Shown here piece by piece: positions 38,369 through 40,846 of a stretch of 40,846 bases of DNA. Source of the stretch: Gemmatimonadaceae bacterium (lineage in GTDB: Bacteria > Gemmatimonadota > Gemmatimonadetes > Gemmatimonadales > Gemmatimonadaceae); NCBI GenBank assembly GCA_017881465.1, contig JADGQV010000007.1:1-40846 (forward strand), given 5' to 3'. Below the pieces are notes generated by a model that was not told the origin of the DNA, made no database searches, and worked only from the letters and a program-made list of their open reading frames with translations. Position numbers and translations under genes: made by a program. The first letter of the stretch is position 1. Every line of letters starts with the position of its first letter.

Positions 38369-40297
38369 GTGTCGGCGCCTCCTCGCCAGCTCGTGCCGAC
38401 CCAGCGGCGATCCCAACCCGGGGGGGACCCCCCAGGGGGAGCGCCAGGGAGCGGTGAATCGGAGAAGAAGCCGGCGATCCTTTCTCCCTCGACCCTGTTC
38501 GCGATCGTGGGAATCCTTCTCGGCAGCGTCGAGCAGTACATCTTCAACCTTCCCGACTTTGCCCGGGCACTCTGGACGATCGCCCTCATTGGCGCGGGTT
38601 TCCCGGTAGTATGGCGCACGCTTCGCGCGGCGCGTCAAGGCAATTACGCGACGGACCTCGTCGCATCACTCTCCATCGTCACCGCCGCGATCATCGGTCA
38701 GCCGCTGGCTGGACTTGTGATCGTCCTCATGCAAACCGGTGGCGAATCGCTTGAGAGATTCGCCGAGCGCCGGGCGTCCGCTGCTGTCCGGGAACTGGAG
38801 AAAGCCGCCCCTCGTATCGCACATCTGGTCACGGGAGATCGCGGGCTGATCGACGTCCCAGTCGGCGAGCTGAATGTTGGCGATGTCTTTCTCGTGCGCC
38901 CGGGCGAGATGGTGCCGTGCGATGGCCTCGTCCTCAGCGGGATCTCGGAGATAGACGCATCGCAGCTTACGGGAGAGGCGATTCCGGTTCCCGCGCACGA
39001 AGGAAGTCCGCTGATGAGCGGCTCGCTCAATGCGCACGGGGTACTGAGTGTCCGTGCCACGGCGCGGGCGGCAGAGAGTCAGTACTCGAAGATTGTGGAG
39101 CTCGTTCGCGAGGCGCAGGCGTCAAAGTCGCCGCTGCAGCGGCTCGCCAACCGCTACGCGGTCTGGTTCACGCCGGCGACGCTGGTGGTCTGTGTCGTGA
39201 CATTCGCGCTGACACGGAGCTGGACCAACGTGCTATCGGTCCTGGTCGTGGCGACGCCGTGCCCGCTCATCCTTGCCACACCCGTCGCATTAATCGGGGG
39301 GATAAACCGCGCGGCACGCCTCAAGATCATCGTGCGGCATGGAGCAGCAATCGAGATGCTGAGTGACGCGACTCTGGCGGTATTCGACAAGACCGGCACG
39401 CTCACGATCGGCAAGCCCTCCGTGAGGAGCGTCGTCGCACTGCCCGGATTCACAGAGCGGGAAGTCCTTCGCGATGCCGCCGCGGTCGAGCAGGGATCGA
39501 GTCACCTCCTTGCGCGAGTGGTGGTGGAGGAGGGGGAGAAGAGATACGGACGCCTGCCACAGGCCACGCAGCACCGCGAGTCACCCGGCGAGGGGCTGAC
39601 AGGCATGGTTGGAAATGCCGAGGTCGTGGTTGGAAGCCGCGCCTTCGTAGCCCGGCACGCCACCGCTTCACTCGATGTATTCGACACCGTCGAAGATGGT
39701 GAGGCCGGCTTGCGCGCGTACGTCCTTCTTTCCGGGAAACCGGCCGGGATGATAGAGTACGCCGATTCGCTTCGCCCGGAGCTGAAGAGCTTTCTTGCCA
39801 CGCTCAGTGAGTTGGGATTGTCACGCACGGTCCTCCTTTCCGGCGATAGGGCCGCAAACGCGAGAGCTGTTGGGCTCGCTGCCGGAATAAAGGAAGCCTA
39901 CGGGGAATTGCTGCCCGCTGACAAAGCGACGATGGTCTCTCGCTTCCGTGCCCACGGCGAGGTTGTGCTGATGGTGGGCGACGGTACCAACGATGCGCCA
40001 GCGCTCTCGGCGGCGGACGTCGGAGTTGCTCTGGCGGGACATGGGGGCGGCGTCACATCGGAGGCCGCCGATGTAGTCATCCTGGTCGATGATTTGTCAA
40101 AGGTAGGCGAGGCAGTAGCAATCAGTAGAAGAACGATGCGGCTGGCGCGACAGAGCATTGTGACGGGGCTCATGTTGAGCGGCGTCGCCATGATCTTCGC
40201 TGCCTACGGATTCATTCAGCCGACGGAGGGTGCGCTTCTTCAGGAGGCGATCGACGTCGCGGTAATATTGAACGCTTTGCGCGCGAGCTGGTCGTGA
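38369..40297 (+). CDS. Heavy-metal P1B-type ATPase with TPCP motif
   Basis: The 642-residue pump has no N-terminal metal-binding domain. Seen: the actuator TGEAIPVPAHEGSPLMSGSL, the membrane metal motif TPCP (Cys298), the phosphorylation motif DKTGTLT (Asp340) and the hinge GDGTNDAPAL. Two features are unusual. The metal motif is TPC rather than CPC, SPC or CPH, so the substrate is unclear. The nucleotide-domain motif normally SEHPLA reads SSHLLA, keeping His379 but losing Pro. GTG 38369 follows AAAGGAG in the end of the USP fusion gene. The first 30 residues are Pro/Gly-rich and encoded by a G7-C6-G5 tract near 38420-38439. Confidence 0.88.
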   Translation: MSAPPRQLVPTQRRSQPGGDPPGGAPGSGESEKKPAILSPSTLFAIVGILLGSVEQYIFNLPDFARALWTIALIGAGFPVVWRTLRAARQGNYATDLVASLSIVTAAIIGQPLAGLVIVLMQTGGESLERFAERRASAAVRELEKAAPRIAHLVTGDRGLIDVPVGELNVGDVFLVRPGEMVPCDGLVLSGISEIDASQLTGEAIPVPAHEGSPLMSGSLNAHGVLSVRATARAAESQYSKIVELVREAQASKSPLQRLANRYAVWFTPATLVVCVVTFALTRSWTNVLSVLVVATPCPLILATPVALIGGINRAARLKIIVRHGAAIEMLSDATLAVFDKTGTLTIGKPSVRSVVALPGFTEREVLRDAAAVEQGSSHLLARVVVEEGEKRYGRLPQATQHRESPGEGLTGMVGNAEVVVGSRAFVARHATASLDVFDTVEDGEAGLRAYVLLSGKPAGMIEYADSLRPELKSFLATLSELGLSRTVLLSGDRAANARAVGLAAGIKEAYGELLPADKATMVSRFRAHGEVVLMVGDGTNDAPALSAADVGVALAGHGGGVTSEAADVVILVDDLSKVGEAVAISRRTMRLARQSIVTGLMLSGVAMIFAAYGFIQPTEGALLQEAIDVAVILNALRASWS

Positions 40298-40332
40298 CAC
40301 CCACGAACGCGGGCGCAGAACAGGGAGGAACG

Positions 40333-40846
40333 ATGTTCAAAGTCATTATGGCACCAACAGAGGGCTCGGACAGCGAGCGAGCGGCGATATCGGTGGCGGT
40401 AAAGCTGGCGCAGCGCCTTGAGGCCGATCTCCGTCTCGTTCGGGTAGGGGCAGAGCCGCTGGTCATCGAGACAATCGCCCAGACGCCGGTGCTGATGACG
40501 GAGCAGACGCTGCTGGATGAGCGCCTCGCCCGTTTACACAAGCTGGAGGCGCTCGGAACGGAGTGCCGTGCGCTCGGCGAGATCAAGGTCATGACCGCGC
40601 TCGAGGACGGGCCCGTAGCGCCCACGCTTCGCGATTACGCCAAGAAGTTCAACGTCGACCTGATAGTGATGTCGAGCCACGCTCGCGGCGCAGTGAAGCG
40701 AGTCGCGCTCGGCAGCGTCACGGACTACCTGATTCGCCGTACGAACATTCCCGTGCTGGTGGTGAGGCCGCCCGCTTCCTTTATGGACGCGACTCCGGAG
40801 CAGATGTTCAGCCGGATCGTCGTTCCACTCGATGGCTCGGTGCTGG
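40333..40846 (+). CDS. Universal stress protein, N-terminal part (3' cut by window)
   Basis: From ATG 40333, behind GGGAGGA, the frame stays open to the window end (171 codons). The first USP domain starts FKVIMAPTEGSDSERAAISV and has the nucleotide loop SSHARGAVKRVALGSVTDYL, which keeps GS and one glycine of the pair. The second domain has begun with SRIVVPLDGS at the edge. It is closest to the tandem USP at 34500-35474 and probably of similar length, about 320 residues. It follows the heavy-metal ATPase by 35 bases in the same direction, so it likely belongs to the same transcript. Confidence 0.92.
   Translation, partial: MFKVIMAPTEGSDSERAAISVAVKLAQRLEADLRLVRVGAEPLVIETIAQTPVLMTEQTLLDERLARLHKLEALGTECRALGEIKVMTALEDGPVAPTLRDYAKKFNVDLIVMSSHARGAVKRVALGSVTDYLIRRTNIPVLVVRPPASFMDATPEQMFSRIVVPLDGSVL

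Noticed and set aside
1-40846. CRISPR arrays, tRNA or rRNA genes, insertion sequences
   Set aside because: No regularly spaced repeats, no tRNA-like or rRNA-like sequence and no transposase motif were noticed by reading; a tool scan could still find a tRNA.

Overview
The window reads as about 41 kb of a high-GC bacterial chromosome (roughly 60-65% G+C by eye) with GGAGG-type ribosome binding sites and frequent GTG starts. No rRNA, tRNA, integrase or transposase gene was seen, so the lineage cannot be fixed. The gene mix (BaeRF protein, Mth938 protein, HhH protein, many universal stress proteins) suggests a soil or sediment bacterium such as Gemmatimonadota, but this is only a guess. Coding density is high and no phage or insertion sequence was recognised.

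The content is a stress, hypoxia or dormancy island. It closely parallels the DosR dormancy regulon of Mycobacterium tuberculosis in gene families, though not in gene order. The window holds two or more paralogues, or single counterparts, of tandem universal stress proteins (USPs), a CtpF-like calcium P-type ATPase, a BaeRF protein (Rv2629 type), a site-2 protease with CBS domains (Rip3/Rv2625c type), a two-CBS protein (Hrp1/Rv2626c type), adjacent phosphoribosyltransferase and erythromycin-esterase genes (the two halves of Rv2030c) and a PPOX-fold flavin-binding protein (Rv0080 type). To this it adds phosphoketolase, acetate kinase and PEP synthase, a plausible low-oxygen carbon route. No two-component regulator is present inside the window, and both ends lie inside USP genes, so the island continues on both sides.

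Layout. 1-5.6 kb (+): USP 3' end, Ca-ATPase, SRPBCC membrane protein, a small HGHR-box protein and a tandem USP. 5.6-7.0 kb (-): BaeRF protein and a small cysteine-containing membrane protein. 7.2-11.4 kb (+): ACP/AMP-ligase/acyltransferase fusion, HhH protein, small FPASDPP protein. 11.4-13.3 kb (-): internally deleted Mth938 protein, thioesterase, site-2 protease. 13.6-14.6 kb (+): PRPP synthetase. 14.7-15.8 kb (-): alcohol dehydrogenase. 15.9-17.4 kb (+): metal ABC ATPase and permease. 17.4-21.6 kb (-): PEP synthase followed by a two-gene ABC-2 exporter. 21.8-27.8 kb (+): second HGHR-box USP (here one fused gene), a truncated ABC ATPase, acetate kinase, phosphoketolase, 4-TM protein. 27.8-28.8 kb (-): SDR. 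29.2-30.2 kb (+): CBS protein, lipoprotein. 30.2-33.9 kb (-): an operon of triple-BON protein, phosphoribosyltransferase, erythromycin esterase, alpha/beta hydrolase and a tiny membrane peptide. 34.1-34.5 kb (+): second 4-TM protein. 34.5-35.5 kb (-): tandem USP. 35.8-40.8 kb (+): truncated YceI-like gene, PPOX-BON-BON protein, USP-USP-DUF5335 protein, heavy-metal ATPase, USP (cut by the window end).

The strongest unexplained signal is non-coding. Several genes scattered through the window are preceded by the same 40-50 bp element (4229-4270, 21708-21749, 27241-27290, 29051-29096, with weaker relatives at 28944-28979, 7021-7037, 13456-13491 and 35592-35695). It has a CTCAC - 7 bp - CAG core and often a GG(A/T-rich)CC unit. 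This looks like the operator of an unseen regulator that ties the island into one regulon. Other notable items are a 17.5-kb-spaced direct duplication of the HGHR-box/USP module, split in one copy and fused in the other, and three degraded genes (Mth938-like, ABC ATPase, YceI-like).
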